Assembly (NCBI RefSeq): GCF_000473065.1
Contig: NZ_AXAZ01000011.1
Coordinates: forward strand, 62,001-126,000
Length of the DNA stretch: 64,000 nucleotides
Source of the DNA: Bradyrhizobium sp. WSM1743
Lineage (GTDB): Bacteria; Pseudomonadota; Alphaproteobacteria; Rhizobiales; Xanthobacteraceae
Direction: 5' to 3'
The position numbers and the translations under genes were made by a program. The notes beneath the pieces were generated by a model that was not told where the DNA came from, ran no database searches, and saw only the letters and a list, made by a program, of their open reading frames with translations. Shown piece after piece: positions 7,247 through 17,053 of this stretch (positions within the stretch are counted from its first letter, which is position 1; the number at the start of each line of letters is the position of its first letter).

Positions 7247-7963
7247 TCAGTTCCTCGCCGGAGCCGCGGCCGCCGCAGCGCGTGCGGGCCGCGGTGCGCC
7301 GGGTTCGGCAACGGGAGCCGCCGGTGCACGCGAGCGCATGATCGCGGCGTCGATCTCGGCGATGACGCGGCGCTGGATCGCCTCGTTCTTGTCGATCGAG
7401 ATATGGCCGACGCCGGTGCCGCGGACGTCGACATTGTCGAGCTTGCCACGGAAGCCCGCCGCGGCCCGCACCGGCTCGCCGGGACCGTCGCCGATATAGA
7501 TGTTGATGTAGCGTTCCGCGCCGGTCGAGAGCTTGGTCTTGAACACGGAGTCGAGGCCGATCGCGAGCTTCACGGGCACGCCGAGCTGGTTGAGCTTGGC
7601 GATCATGTCCGGCAGCGCGGTCGCGCCGGAGGAATGGCCAACCAGGATGATGGTTTTGAGGCGGCCAGCCTTGTAGGCGGTCGCCGCTTCATCCGCGAGT
7701 GAGGACCAGGAGACGAAGTTGGCGACGGTCACCGGGATGCCTTGCGCCTGGAGCCGAGCGCCGATCGTGTCGAGCCCGAGCGAGAAGATGTTGAGCACGC
7801 CACGGAGCAGGTAGACATGCGTGGTCGCCGCGGCCTGGCTCGGCGCGGCCGTGGCGGTGGTCGGGCTGATGGCAACAGCTGACAGCAGGAGCAGGCCTAC
7901 CGCCCACATACGAAGGGCGGACAACTGGCTGGCGCCGGCGGTGTGACGGCCGTTCGGTCTCAT
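7247..7963 (-). CDS. Secreted alpha/beta-hydrolase-like protein, paralogue of the LysM hydrolase
   Basis: A 238-residue protein from ATG 7963, preceded by AGGGAA; this start gives a signal peptide ending near ATAAPS. The core matches the gene at 3023-3967 segment by segment: HVYLLRGVLNIFSLGLDTIG versus VYLFRGAMGPIFSTGMDRLG, a GHSSG elbow versus GHSMGG, an Asp in AIGLDSVFK, a FRGKLDNVD segment versus FRGHYASYD, and a His in VGHISIDKN. The putative Ser-Asp-His triad is kept. The C-terminus is a short Ala/Pro/Arg-rich tail and there is no LysM domain. The two paralogues bracket the MarR/binding-protein/P450 group in the same orientation, which points to an old duplication. Function is unknown. 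Confidence 0.82.
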   Translation of the reverse strand: MRPNGRHTAGASQLSALRMWAVGLLLLSAVAISPTTATAAPSQAAATTHVYLLRGVLNIFSLGLDTIGARLQAQGIPVTVANFVSWSSLADEAATAYKAGRLKTIILVGHSSGATALPDMIAKLNQLGVPVKLAIGLDSVFKTKLSTGAERYINIYIGDGPGEPVRAAAGFRGKLDNVDVRGTGVGHISIDKNEAIQRRVIAEIDAAIMRSRAPAAPVAEPGAPRPARAAAAAAPARN

Positions 7964-8236
7964 CGATGTTTTCCCTGGAGACAATACGCTTCGCGATTGG
8001 CCGGAATCGTAGCCATGGCCCGCTCGCAGACGCAACAAAGAGCCGCGTGAGCGACAATCTTAGCCGCGAGCCGTGACCATCGCGCAACACTTGCCCGAAA
8101 CATGCCACTGAAGTGCCTGTTTTGAGACCATTTTTCTCCGGGGAATTGCGGGCCGACAACAGCGTTCCTATTTCAGGGCTCCGCCGACCTGCCTTCCCGG
8201 ATGGGTCCGGCCTTCCCCAGCAGCCCCCCAGCCATC

Positions 8237-9156
<920 letters not shown>

Positions 9157-9160
<4 letters not shown>

Positions 9161-9918
9161 ATCACCGCGCCATCCGTGCCATCTATCTGTTCGAAATGGC
9201 GCGCACCTGGCGCACGCTGCTGCAAAGCATCGTCTCGCCTGTGGTCTCCACCTCGCTCTATTTCGTGGTGTTCGGCGCCGCGATCGGCTCGCGCATCAGC
9301 CAGGTCGAGGGCGTCAGCTACGGCACCTTCATCGTGCCGGGCCTGATCATGCTCTCGGTGCTGACGCAGAGCATCGCCAACGCCTCGTTCGGCATCTACT
9401 TCCCGAAATTCACCGGCACGATCTACGAGATCCTGTCGGCGCCGATTTCTTACTTCGAGATCGTGCTCGGCTATGTCGGGGCCGCCGCGACCAAGTCGAT
9501 CATCTTGGGCCTGATCATCCTGGCGACGGCCGGGCTGTTCGTGCCGCTGCATATCCACCATCCGGTCTGGATGCTGGCCTTCCTGGTGCTGACGGCGGTG
9601 ACGTTCAGCCTATTCGGCTTCATCATCGGCATCTGGGCCGACGGCTTCGAGAAGCTGCAGATGATCCCGATGCTGGTGGTGACGCCGCTGACCTTCCTCG
9701 GCGGCAGCTTCTATTCCATCGACATGCTGCCGGCGGGCTGGCGCACGGTCGCGCTGCTCAATCCGGTCGTCTATCTGATCTCGGGCTTCCGCTGGAGTTT
9801 TTACGAGATCGCCGACGTCAGCGTGTCCGTCAGCATCGGCATGACGCTGGCGTTCCTGGTGATCTGCCTGGTCGTGATCTGGTGGATTTTCCGCACGGGG
9901 TATCGGCTGAAGAATTGA
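9157..9918 (+). CDS. ABC-2 type exporter, permease subunit (YadH-like)
   Basis: A 253-residue membrane protein starting [20 protein letters not shown], overlapping the ATPase gene by 4 bp. About six hydrophobic segments follow, with the conserved ABC-2 region [20 protein letters not shown] and [14 protein letters not shown]. It forms the inner-membrane channel for the ATPase encoded just upstream. The open frame extends much further 5' across the ATPase gene in another frame; that extension is an artefact. A palindromic repeat with an internal hairpin follows the stop and may end transcription. Confidence 0.92.
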
Positions 9919-9921
9919 TCT

Positions 9922-10044
9922 GTCATTCCGGGGCACGCGAAAGCGCGAGCTATGATGCGCAATTGCGCATCATAGAATCCATTCATCCACTGCCTCTGCC
10001 GCCTGATGGATTCCGGGCTCGCGCTTCGCGCGCCCCGGAATGAC
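9922..10044. repeat. Palindromic intergenic repeat, GTCATTCCGGGGC type (family A) with inner palindrome
   Basis: It starts GTCATTCCGGGGCACGCG and ends CGCGCCCCGGAATGAC, lying between the convergent ABC permease and the small glycine-rich gene. Inside, at 9950-9975, is a 26-bp perfect palindrome whose half-site is CTATGATGCGCAA. Confidence 0.85.
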
Positions 10045-10054
10045 GACTGTGGAC

Positions 10055-10381
10055 TCACCTGTAGCAGTGAAAGCGATGATAGCCGTCGTAATATCCGCGG
10101 CAGCGGTGACGATAGTGACGGTGGGGAATGCCGAGCACACCCTCGACTGCGCCGACGGCCCCTCCGACTCCGGCGCCGACGACGCCGCCTACCGCGCCGC
10201 CCACGGGTCCGGCGATGCGGTTGCCTTCATAAGAGCCTTCCTGCGCCCCGCGCACGATGCCCTGGGCATGACTTGCTTGCGGCAGCGACAACAGCGCCAG
10301 CAGGATGGCGAAGGCGGCGAACAGCAGGCGGATAGACAGACTGGCCGGCAATGGCGCGGCGGCGAGACGGACTTTGTTCAT
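10055..10381 (-). CDS. Small secreted glycine-rich protein, function unknown
   Basis: A 108-residue protein. The first ~40 residues form a signal peptide (a hydrophobic LFAAFAILLALLSLP run, then ASHAQG). The mature part contains a Gly/Ala zipper-like stretch (GPVGGAVGGVVGAGVGGAVG) and a C-terminus rich in His, Tyr and Arg ending HRFHCYR. Glycine-zipper segments often insert into or associate with membranes. The ribosome site (GGGGACC) is only moderate. It is divergent from the L,D-transpeptidase. Proteins of this layout are common and uncharacterised in Bradyrhizobium; I assign no function. Confidence 0.7.
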   Translation of the reverse strand: MNKVRLAAAPLPASLSIRLLFAAFAILLALLSLPQASHAQGIVRGAQEGSYEGNRIAGPVGGAVGGVVGAGVGGAVGAVEGVLGIPHRHYRHRCRGYYDGYHRFHCYR

Positions 10382-10696
10382 CTAGGTCCCCGGGGGCAGG
10401 AAAGGGGCAAACGACGGCAGGCACATCACCTGTCGAGAATGGCCATCATCAACGCGCCGCGCGGCGGAATGGTTGCGCCTTTGTGACGAATTGTCGCGTT
10501 GTGAACGCGCCTCCGCTCGCGAAAATGTCAGCGTCGCCGTGGCCTTCGCGGCACAAAGCGCCCTTGCTTACATCAGACGTCGCGTTAACGATGGGCCGGC
10601 AGCACGCTGGAACGAAAGCCGGATTGCAGGCATATTGCACGCCGGGGACGGTGAGCCGCAGCGCCTAGCGTGAACAGGCCGGAGGCCAGGATTCAA
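10382..10696. other. Divergent intergenic spacer with no further gene
   Basis: The 315 bp between the glycine-rich gene (-) and the L,D-transpeptidase (+) must hold two divergent promoters. I found no convincing coding frame, repeat element or long dyad beyond a short CGCGCCGCGCGGCG run near 10457. Confidence 0.5.
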
Positions 10697-11485
10697 ATGC
10701 GTTTCCAGATGCGTTCGTTTTTCATTGCTTTCACCTCATTTCTGCTCTTCGGCGCGGGCACCGCGCAGGCCAAGGTCGAGATCACCATCGACAAGGACAA
10801 TCAGCAGATGACCGTCGCGGTGGACGGCGTCGCGCGCTATCACTGGCCGGTGTCGACAGGCATCCCCTCGCGCGAAACACCGAACGGCGCGTTCCGCGCC
10901 TTCCGCATGGAGGAGGATCACTTCTCCAAGGAATTCGACGACGCGCCGATGCCGCATTCGATCTTCTTCACCAAGGTCGGGCACGCTATCCACGGCACCG
11001 ACTCGGTCAGCCGGCTCGGCTCACCGGCCTCGCATGGCTGCGTGCGGCTGTCGCGGCAGAACGCCTCGACGCTCTATGCGCTGGTGCAGCAGCAGGGCGT
11101 GCTCAACACCACGGTGACGCTGACCGGCTCGGCGCAGGTGGCGCTGGCGCGCAATCCGCGCGGCCGCAATGCCGTGGCCCGCGCACCGCAGCCGGCTGAA
11201 GAGCAATACGCGACCACAGGCGATCCCGTGAACCTGACGCCGCCGGCGCAGCCCGCGCGCCGCTACATGCCGCAGGACGACAACTACATCTATCCGGCCG
11301 ACGGCAGCGACACCGGCGCGCGCTATCCCGCGCCGCGCTCGGCGAGCCGCCCGCTCTACGACGCGCAGGTCTATCAGCAGCAGCCGCAGCCATATTACAA
11401 TCAGGGCTACGGCCAGCAGGGCTATTACTATCAGCCGCAGCCCCGGCAGTATTATCAGCCGCGCGGCTATTACTATCAGAACTGA
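10697..11485 (+). CDS. L,D-transpeptidase (YkuD domain)
   Basis: A 262-residue periplasmic protein. ATG 10697 is preferred: it is preceded by GGAGGCCAGG and opens a signal peptide (FIAFTSFLLFGAGTAQA). A GTG at 10670 is the alternative. The YkuD domain follows at once (VEITIDKDNQQMTVAVDG) and ends with the catalytic motif, an HG at IHGTDS and the SHGCVRLS loop carrying the nucleophilic cysteine. The last ~80 residues are low-complexity, rich in Gln, Tyr and Pro (YYNQGYGQQGYYYQPQPRQY). Such enzymes make 3-3 peptidoglycan cross-links or attach proteins to peptidoglycan. The role of the Tyr/Gln tail is unknown. Confidence 0.92.
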   Translation: MRFQMRSFFIAFTSFLLFGAGTAQAKVEITIDKDNQQMTVAVDGVARYHWPVSTGIPSRETPNGAFRAFRMEEDHFSKEFDDAPMPHSIFFTKVGHAIHGTDSVSRLGSPASHGCVRLSRQNASTLYALVQQQGVLNTTVTLTGSAQVALARNPRGRNAVARAPQPAEEQYATTGDPVNLTPPAQPARRYMPQDDNYIYPADGSDTGARYPAPRSASRPLYDAQVYQQQPQPYYNQGYGQQGYYYQPQPRQYYQPRGYYYQN

Positions 11486-11523
11486 CGCGATCGCCATTAA
11501 CAGCCCTCGCCGGCCGAGGCACC

Positions 11524-12517
11524 ATGCCGTCATGTGCCAGGACCATTCTGACTGTGCTCTGGGTTCTGATCGCGGGACGGGCCATGGGAGCTGATGTGGC
11601 CTTCGACCTCGAGGCGCATCGCGGCGGGCGGGCGCTGTTGCCGGAAAACACCCTGCCCGCCTTCGCCAATACGCTGTCGATAGGCGTGGACACGCTGGAG
11701 CTCGACGTCGGCGTGACCGCCGATGGCGACGCCATCGTCTCGCATGAGCGCGCGCTCAATCCGGATCTCGCACGCAGGTCCGATGGGGTCTACATCACTT
11801 CGCCCGGCACGCCTTTCGTCAAATTGCGGCTCGACGAGGTCAGGAGCTATGACGTCGGCCAGATCCGGCCGGACAGCGCCTACGCGAAACAATTCCGACC
11901 AGCGTGCGGTGCCGGGGACGCGCATTCCCACCTTGCGCGAGCTGTTTGCGCTGGTGCGCAAGTCCGGCAACACGTAGGTGCGCCTCAACATCGAGACCAA
12001 GATCGATCCGAACCATCCAGATGAAGCGCCAGATCCGCAGGCCTTCGTCGCGAAGCTGCTCGGGGTGATCGAGGCCGAAGGATTTTCCGATCGCGTCATG
12101 GTCCAGTCGTTCGACTGGCGAGCCCTGCAGCTCGTCCAGCGGCAGGCGCCGAACATCCCAACCGTGTACCTGACGCTCCAGCGCGGCTCAGGCCAGACGA
12201 TGGCGCTCGACAAGGCGACGAACTGGACTGCCGGCTTCAATCCGGCCGATCACGGCGGCTCGCTGCCGCGGACGGTCAAGGCTGCGGGCGGCGCGATCTG
12301 GTCGCCTTATTTCGGCGATGTGACCGCAGCGCTCGTCTCGGAGGCTCACGCGCTCGGCCTGCGCGTCGTGGTGTGGACGGTCAACAAGCGAGACGACATG
12401 ACGCGGATCATCGAGTTCGGCGTCGATGGGATCATTTCGGACAGGCCGGACTTGCTGCGGCAGGTTGCCGGCGAGAAGGGGATCGCGTTGCCCGCGGGGA
12501 CGCCGGTGGCGCCGTAA
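11524..12517 (+). pseudogene. Glycerophosphodiester phosphodiesterase (GDPD) pseudogene: frameshift plus in-frame stop
   Basis: The first part encodes a signal-peptide-like start and the GDPD core: FDLEAHRGGRALLPENTLPAF, then TLELDVGVTADGDAIVSHE, with the active-site His, Glu and Asp. Around 11896-11900 (after AKQF) one base is missing and the family sequence jumps frame to DQRAVPGTRIPTLRELFALV. That frame then meets TAG at 11975-11977 and continues as VRLNIETKIDPNHPDE to the end at 12517 (DGIISDRPDLLRQV). Two independent lesions indicate a decayed gene rather than one sequencing error. The intact ancestor would be a periplasmic GDPD of about 330 residues hydrolysing glycerophosphodiesters to glycerol-3-phosphate and an alcohol. 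Confidence 0.85.
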
Positions 12518-12524
12518 ACCCATA

Positions 12525-12650
12525 TCTCGTGTCCCGGACCCGGCGCCGCATGAAATGACGCGACGCAGAGCCGGGACCCAGAGTTCTGGGCCCCGGCTCT
12601 GCAGCGCACCGCTGAAGAAGCGCTGCGCTGCGTCCGGGGCACCGCACCCG
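12525..12650. repeat. Intergenic repeat-like hairpin region
   Basis: Between the GDPD pseudogene and the convergent spermidine-synthase-like gene, GTCCCGGACCCGGCG, CAGAGCCGGGACCCAG, CTGGGCCCCGGCTCTG and GCGTCCGGGGC pair in several ways and form nested hairpins. It resembles Bradyrhizobium intergenic repeats but does not match families A-D here. Confidence 0.45.
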
Positions 12651-12667
12651 CTCGTGCCGTAACGCCT

Positions 12668-14947
12668 CTATTCCCCATCCCGCAAACGCCGATACAGCGC
12701 GCCCAGGATATTCGAATAGTCGTCGGTCCAGACCCGTACCCTGTCATCGGCTTCGGTCTGCTCCCATTGCTTGGAGGACGCGAGCTTGCCGACATCTTCC
12801 TCCTCCCGCGCGGAGATGACGACGTCGGTCGAGAAGATGTAGTCGGAGTCGCGCCCGGAATCCTCGTTGAAGACCCAGCTCTTGAGATCGTTGGCATCGG
12901 CAATGCCGACCACGACGGTCTCGAGATCCAGATGCCGATTGGAGACGTGCATCACCACGGCGCCGTGCGGCGCGAGCTTGTCCTTGTAGATCTTCATCGC
13001 CTCTTCGGTCGCAAGGTGGATCGGGATCGCATCGGATGAGTAGGCGTCGACGATGATGAGATCATAGGCGCCATCGGGTTCCTTGGCGAAAGTGAGGCGC
13101 GCATCGCCGATCACGGGCTTCATGTCCGGCATGCAGCTCGAGATGTAGCGGAAATTCCTGGGGTCACGCGCCGCGTCGACCATGGACTGATCGATCTCGA
13201 AGAAGGTCCAGCTCTCGCCTCGCTCGGCAGCGCAGGCGAGCGTGCCCGAGCCGACCCCGATCGCGGCGACCTTGAGCGGCGCGCCCTTGCGCTCGCGGAT
13301 CGCGCTGACAGCCTGACCGATGCCGCCGTCCCTGTGATAGTAGGTGATCGGCTCGGGCCGGCCTGCGACCGGCGTGCCGTCATTGTTGCGGAAGCGCTCG
13401 GCGCCATGAATGGTGGTGCCGTGCATCAGCACATGGAAATAGCCGCCCGGCGTCACCACGATCTTGTGCACGCCGAAGAAGCTGCGCACCGTCGTGACGC
13501 GGCCCTCGTCTGCGGGATAAACCCGGATCAACGCCAGTGCGAGCGCGACGGTGGCAAAGATCTTCCAGCGACCGGCATTGAGGATCAGCGCGAGCAGCGC
13601 GGCGAGCACGCCGACGGCGCCGGCGACCCAGACGCGATGATCCTCGAACCAGGTCGGGAGGTCCCCCGTCGTGTACGACGGCGCGACGAGCGCTACCGCG
13701 AGCGCGGCGAGCGCCAGCCAGTACCATTTGACGACGCCCGCCAGCCGCTCGTTCGCGGACGGACGGCACAGCGCGGCGAGCGCGATCAGGATCGGATATT
13801 CGGCGATCCATGTGAAGGTGAAGGGCGCAACGAGCCCTGCGAACAGGCCGCCGACCATGCCGCCAAACGACAGCGCGACATAGAAGCCGGTGAGATATTT
13901 TGCGGCCGGCCGGGTCCGCGCCAGTTCGCCGTGACAGGCGATGGCAATGACGAAGAAGCACAGTTGGTGTCCGCCGAGCGTGAGCAGCAGGTTCTGCTCG
14001 CCGCCAAAGGCCAGCAGCACGACGACGCCCGCGATCGCGACCGGCTGGAGCATCAGCATCCATTTGTGCGGCAATAACGGCCGCGACTGGAACACCACGA
14101 CCCAGGTCAAAAGGTACAGCGACAGCGGCAGCACCCACAGCAGCGGCGCCGCCGCGACGTCGGTCGAAATGTGCGCGGTCACCGCGATGAGCAGGCCCGA
14201 CGGCACTGCGGCGAGGAAGATCCAGCGCAGCCGCGTCAGCAGGCTGGGCGCGGGCGCATTCACGTCGTCGGTCCGCGCGTCGGCCACCGCCAGCTTCGGC
14301 GAACGCAACAACAGCACGGCGCAGGCGCCGATGAGAAGGATCAACAGGCCATAGCCGCCGGTCCAAAACCAGTTCTGCATCTGCAGCGTGAACATCGGCT
14401 CGAGCAGGAACGGATAGGACAACAGCGCGAGGAAGCTGCCGATGTTGGAGGAGGCATAGAGGAAATAGGGATCGTGGGCAGCGGGATGGCCGGTGCGGAC
14501 GAACCAGGCCTGCAGCAGCGGATTGTTGGCCGCGAGCGCGAAGAACGGCAGCCCGATCGAGACCACGAACAGGCCGAGCAGCCAGAATGCATAGCCCGAA
14601 GCGGGCGGCTCGCCATAGGCGGTGGCGATGCCGAGCGGCAGCGCGGCGAAGGCCGCGATCAGCAGCGCCAGATGGACCGCTACCGGAACGATCCGGTTCC
14701 TCGCCTGCATCAACAGATGCGCGTAGGCATAGCCGGCCAGCAGCGAGGACTGGAAGAACACCATGGCCACCGACCACACCGCAGGCGAGCCGCCGAGCCG
14801 CGGCAGCACCATCTTCGTGAACAACGGCTGCACCGAGAACAGCAGCAGCGCGCTGACGAAGATCGCCGCGGTGTAGACCGTCAGCAGCATCCGGTTGCGC
14901 GAAAGAGACGACTGCTCCGTGGCGGCGGGTTGCACGATCGAATCCAT
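12668..14947 (-). CDS. Membrane protein fused to a spermidine-synthase-like domain
   Basis: A 759-residue protein from ATG 14947 (MDSIVQPAATEQSS), with GGAGC upstream; the frame runs back into a palindromic repeat, so longer starts are unlikely. Roughly the first 480 residues hold many hydrophobic segments (for example LLTVYTAAIFVSALLLFSV). The C-terminal ~250 residues resemble the aminopropyltransferase/class-I methyltransferase fold: VAAIGVGSGTLACAA (cofactor loop), FFEIDQSMVDAA, and DLIIVDAYSSDAIPIHL. Such MFS/spermidine-synthase fusions are common in proteobacteria, but their product is unproven. Polyamine synthesis should not be assumed. Confidence 0.85.
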   Translation of the reverse strand: MDSIVQPAATEQSSLSRNRMLLTVYTAAIFVSALLLFSVQPLFTKMVLPRLGGSPAVWSVAMVFFQSSLLAGYAYAHLLMQARNRIVPVAVHLALLIAAFAALPLGIATAYGEPPASGYAFWLLGLFVVSIGLPFFALAANNPLLQAWFVRTGHPAAHDPYFLYASSNIGSFLALLSYPFLLEPMFTLQMQNWFWTGGYGLLILLIGACAVLLLRSPKLAVADARTDDVNAPAPSLLTRLRWIFLAAVPSGLLIAVTAHISTDVAAAPLLWVLPLSLYLLTWVVVFQSRPLLPHKWMLMLQPVAIAGVVVLLAFGGEQNLLLTLGGHQLCFFVIAIACHGELARTRPAAKYLTGFYVALSFGGMVGGLFAGLVAPFTFTWIAEYPILIALAALCRPSANERLAGVVKWYWLALAALAVALVAPSYTTGDLPTWFEDHRVWVAGAVGVLAALLALILNAGRWKIFATVALALALIRVYPADEGRVTTVRSFFGVHKIVVTPGGYFHVLMHGTTIHGAERFRNNDGTPVAGRPEPITYYHRDGGIGQAVSAIRERKGAPLKVAAIGVGSGTLACAAERGESWTFFEIDQSMVDAARDPRNFRYISSCMPDMKPVIGDARLTFAKEPDGAYDLIIVDAYSSDAIPIHLATEEAMKIYKDKLAPHGAVVMHVSNRHLDLETVVVGIADANDLKSWVFNEDSGRDSDYIFSTDVVISAREEEDVGKLASSKQWEQTEADDRVRVWTDDYSNILGALYRRLRDGE

Positions 14948-15064
14948 GGAAGCTCCGGCAAACAGTCCCGGCGGGCGCCGGACGCGCGCAATGGAGCACA
15001 AGGCACCTGAACCGGCAATAAAGGGTGTCGTGATGTTGCAGCGGAAAATGCTTGATGTAGAGAT

Positions 15065-15144
15065 GTCGTTCCGGGGCGCCTCGGAGAGGCGAACCCGGAA
15101 CCTCGAGATTCCGGGTTCGATGCTGCGCATCGCCCCGGAATGAC
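15065..15144. repeat. Palindromic intergenic repeat, family A
   Basis: It runs from GTCGTTCCGGGGCGCC to GCCCCGGAATGAC, with the typical centre AACCTCGAGATTCCGGGTTCG. It lies in the divergent spacer between the spermidine-synthase-like gene and the FAD oxidoreductase. Confidence 0.88.
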
Positions 15145-15156
15145 GCCAGGGAAATC

Positions 15157-16767
15157 ATGAGCGAAACCGACGTCGTCATCATCGGCGCTGGCCATAACGG
15201 CCTTACCTGCGCGGCCTATCTCGCGATGGCGGGCCTGCGGGTGCGGGTGGTCGAGCGTCGCAAGGTGGTCGGCGGCGCCGCGGTCACGGAGGAGTTTCAT
15301 CCGGGATACCGCAATTCGGTCGCGGCTTACACCGTGAGCCTGCTCAATCCGCAGGTGATCCGCGACCTCAAGCTCGCCGAGCAGGGCCTGCGGATCGTCG
15401 AGCGGCGCGCGCAGAATTTTCTGCCCGCGCCGGATGGAAGCTATCTCCTCACCGGCGAGGGGCGGACGAAAGCGTCGGTCGCGCGGCTCAGCGCGCATGA
15501 TGCGGAGGCGCTCGATGGGTTCTCGCACGAGCTGGAAGACATCGCCGACGTGCTCAGGCAGTTCGTGCTGCGCGCGCCCCCGAACCTGGTCGACGGATTT
15601 GGCACGAACGCGATCCGCGAGGCCGTGAACGCGCTCCAGAGCGCCAATATTCTGCGCGGCCTCACGCTGGAACAGAGCCGCAGCCTGCTCGATCTCTTCA
15701 CCCGTTCGGCCGGCGAAATGCTGGACGAACGTTTCGAACATGATCTGGTCAAGGCGCTGTTCGGCTTCGACGCCATCGTCGGGAACTATGCCAGTCCATA
15801 CGCCGCCGGCTCGGCCTATGTGATGCTGCATCACGCCTTCGGCGAGGTGAACGGCAAGAAGGGCGTCTGGGGCCACGCCATCGGCGGCATGGGCGCGATC
15901 ACGCAGGCGATGGCGCGCGCGGCACGCGACCGCGGCGTCGTGATCGAAACGGATGCCGGCGTCCGTGAGGTCATCGTCGAGCGCGACCGCGCCGTCGGGG
16001 TCGTGCTGGAGAACGGCTCAGCCATCCGCGCAAAGTATGTTGCGGCCAACGTCAATCCAAAGCTGCTCTACACGCGACTGATCGCGGCCGATGCTCTGCC
16101 TGCGAACTTCCTCGCTCGCATCCGGCACTGGAAGAACGGCTCCGGCACCTTCCGCATGAACGTGGCGCTGGACCGTCTGCCCTCCTTCACGGCGCTGCCG
16201 GGCGAAGGCGATCATCTCTCCTCCGGCATCATCCTCGCGCCGAGCCTCGACTATATGGACCGCGCCTATCTCGATGCGCGGGCGCAGGGCTGGAGCCGTG
16301 AGCCCGTGGTCGAGATGCTGATCCCCTCGACGCTGGACGACACGCTGGCGCCCGCCGGCAAGCACGTCGCGAGCCTGTTCTGCCAGCACGTCGCGCCGGA
16401 GCTTCCCGATGGAAGATCGTGGGACGACCATCGCGAGGAGGTCGCCGATCTCATGATCGCGACGGTGGACAAGTACGCGCCGGGTTTTGCGGCGAGCGTG
16501 CTCGGCCGTCAGATCCTGTCCCCGCTCGATCTCGAACGGCAATTCGGTCTGCTCGGAGGCGACATCTTCCACGGCGCGCTGACGTTGAACCAGCTGTTCT
16601 CGGCGCGGCCGATGCTGGGCCACGCCGATTATCGCGGGCCGTTGAGGGGCCTCTACCACTGTGGCTCCGGCGCCCATCCCGGCGGCGGCGTCACCGGGGC
16701 CCCCGGTCACAACGCGGCGCAGGTGATCCTGCGGGATCACCGGTCGCTGTTCGGAAGCCGTGGATAG
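15157..16767 (+). CDS. FAD-dependent oxidoreductase of the phytoene desaturase / PYROXD2 type
   Basis: A 536-residue flavoprotein. The N-terminus is a Rossmann dinucleotide fold, DVVIIGAGHNGLTCAAYLA (GxGxxG at residues 10-15), followed by VVERRKVVGGAAVTEEF. The C-terminus carries the second FAD-contact motif GLYHCGSGAHPGGGVTGAPG. The ATG at 15157 has AGGGAA at good distance. The pattern matches PYROXD2-like proteins rather than carotenoid-pathway desaturases, and no crt genes are nearby. Reaction and substrate are unknown; soluble or membrane-peripheral location is inferred. Confidence 0.88.
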   Translation: MSETDVVIIGAGHNGLTCAAYLAMAGLRVRVVERRKVVGGAAVTEEFHPGYRNSVAAYTVSLLNPQVIRDLKLAEQGLRIVERRAQNFLPAPDGSYLLTGEGRTKASVARLSAHDAEALDGFSHELEDIADVLRQFVLRAPPNLVDGFGTNAIREAVNALQSANILRGLTLEQSRSLLDLFTRSAGEMLDERFEHDLVKALFGFDAIVGNYASPYAAGSAYVMLHHAFGEVNGKKGVWGHAIGGMGAITQAMARAARDRGVVIETDAGVREVIVERDRAVGVVLENGSAIRAKYVAANVNPKLLYTRLIAADALPANFLARIRHWKNGSGTFRMNVALDRLPSFTALPGEGDHLSSGIILAPSLDYMDRAYLDARAQGWSREPVVEMLIPSTLDDTLAPAGKHVASLFCQHVAPELPDGRSWDDHREEVADLMIATVDKYAPGFAASVLGRQILSPLDLERQFGLLGGDIFHGALTLNQLFSARPMLGHADYRGPLRGLYHCGSGAHPGGGVTGAPGHNAAQVILRDHRSLFGSRG

Positions 16768-17053
16768 GTCTGTGGATTGTCTGTGGAGAGACTGTCGAAA
16801 GGTCTGTGGTCGGGCAGAGGAAGCCTGGCCACGACCATCGGGGTGATCCTGGGGAAAGTCAGTGGAAAATCGTAGGGACAATTGCGGGAAAAACGGGTGG
16901 ATAGGGTCCCGGCAAGCAGGCGGACAAGCTGTGAAGATCGCGAGAGAACACACGTGCCAAAACGACCTCGCCCGCCAGGGAAATCCCCCAGCGGGCGGTG
17001 ATCAGGAACAGCCTCTGAAGAAAAATAGCCCCGCTGGGAAATGCAGGCGGAAA
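16768..17053. other. Intergenic spacer with three GTCTGTGG words and a hairpin
   Basis: Between the FAD oxidoreductase and the convergent pilin gene. GTCTGTGG occurs at 16768, 16779 and 16802. CGCCCGC (16969-16975) pairs with GCGGGCG (16991-16997) and could end pilin transcription, though no T-run follows. No gene is apparent. Confidence 0.45.

Noticed and set aside
14948-15130. N-terminal extension of the spermidine-synthase-like protein
   Set aside because: The extra residues are translated from the family-A repeat; the start at 14947 has its own ribosome site.
13380-15182. A 600-codon open frame on the minus strand overlapping the spermidine-synthase-like gene
   Set aside because: It is a high-GC shadow frame: Arg/Ala-rich, with no family motifs, and fully overlapped by a gene with clear domains.
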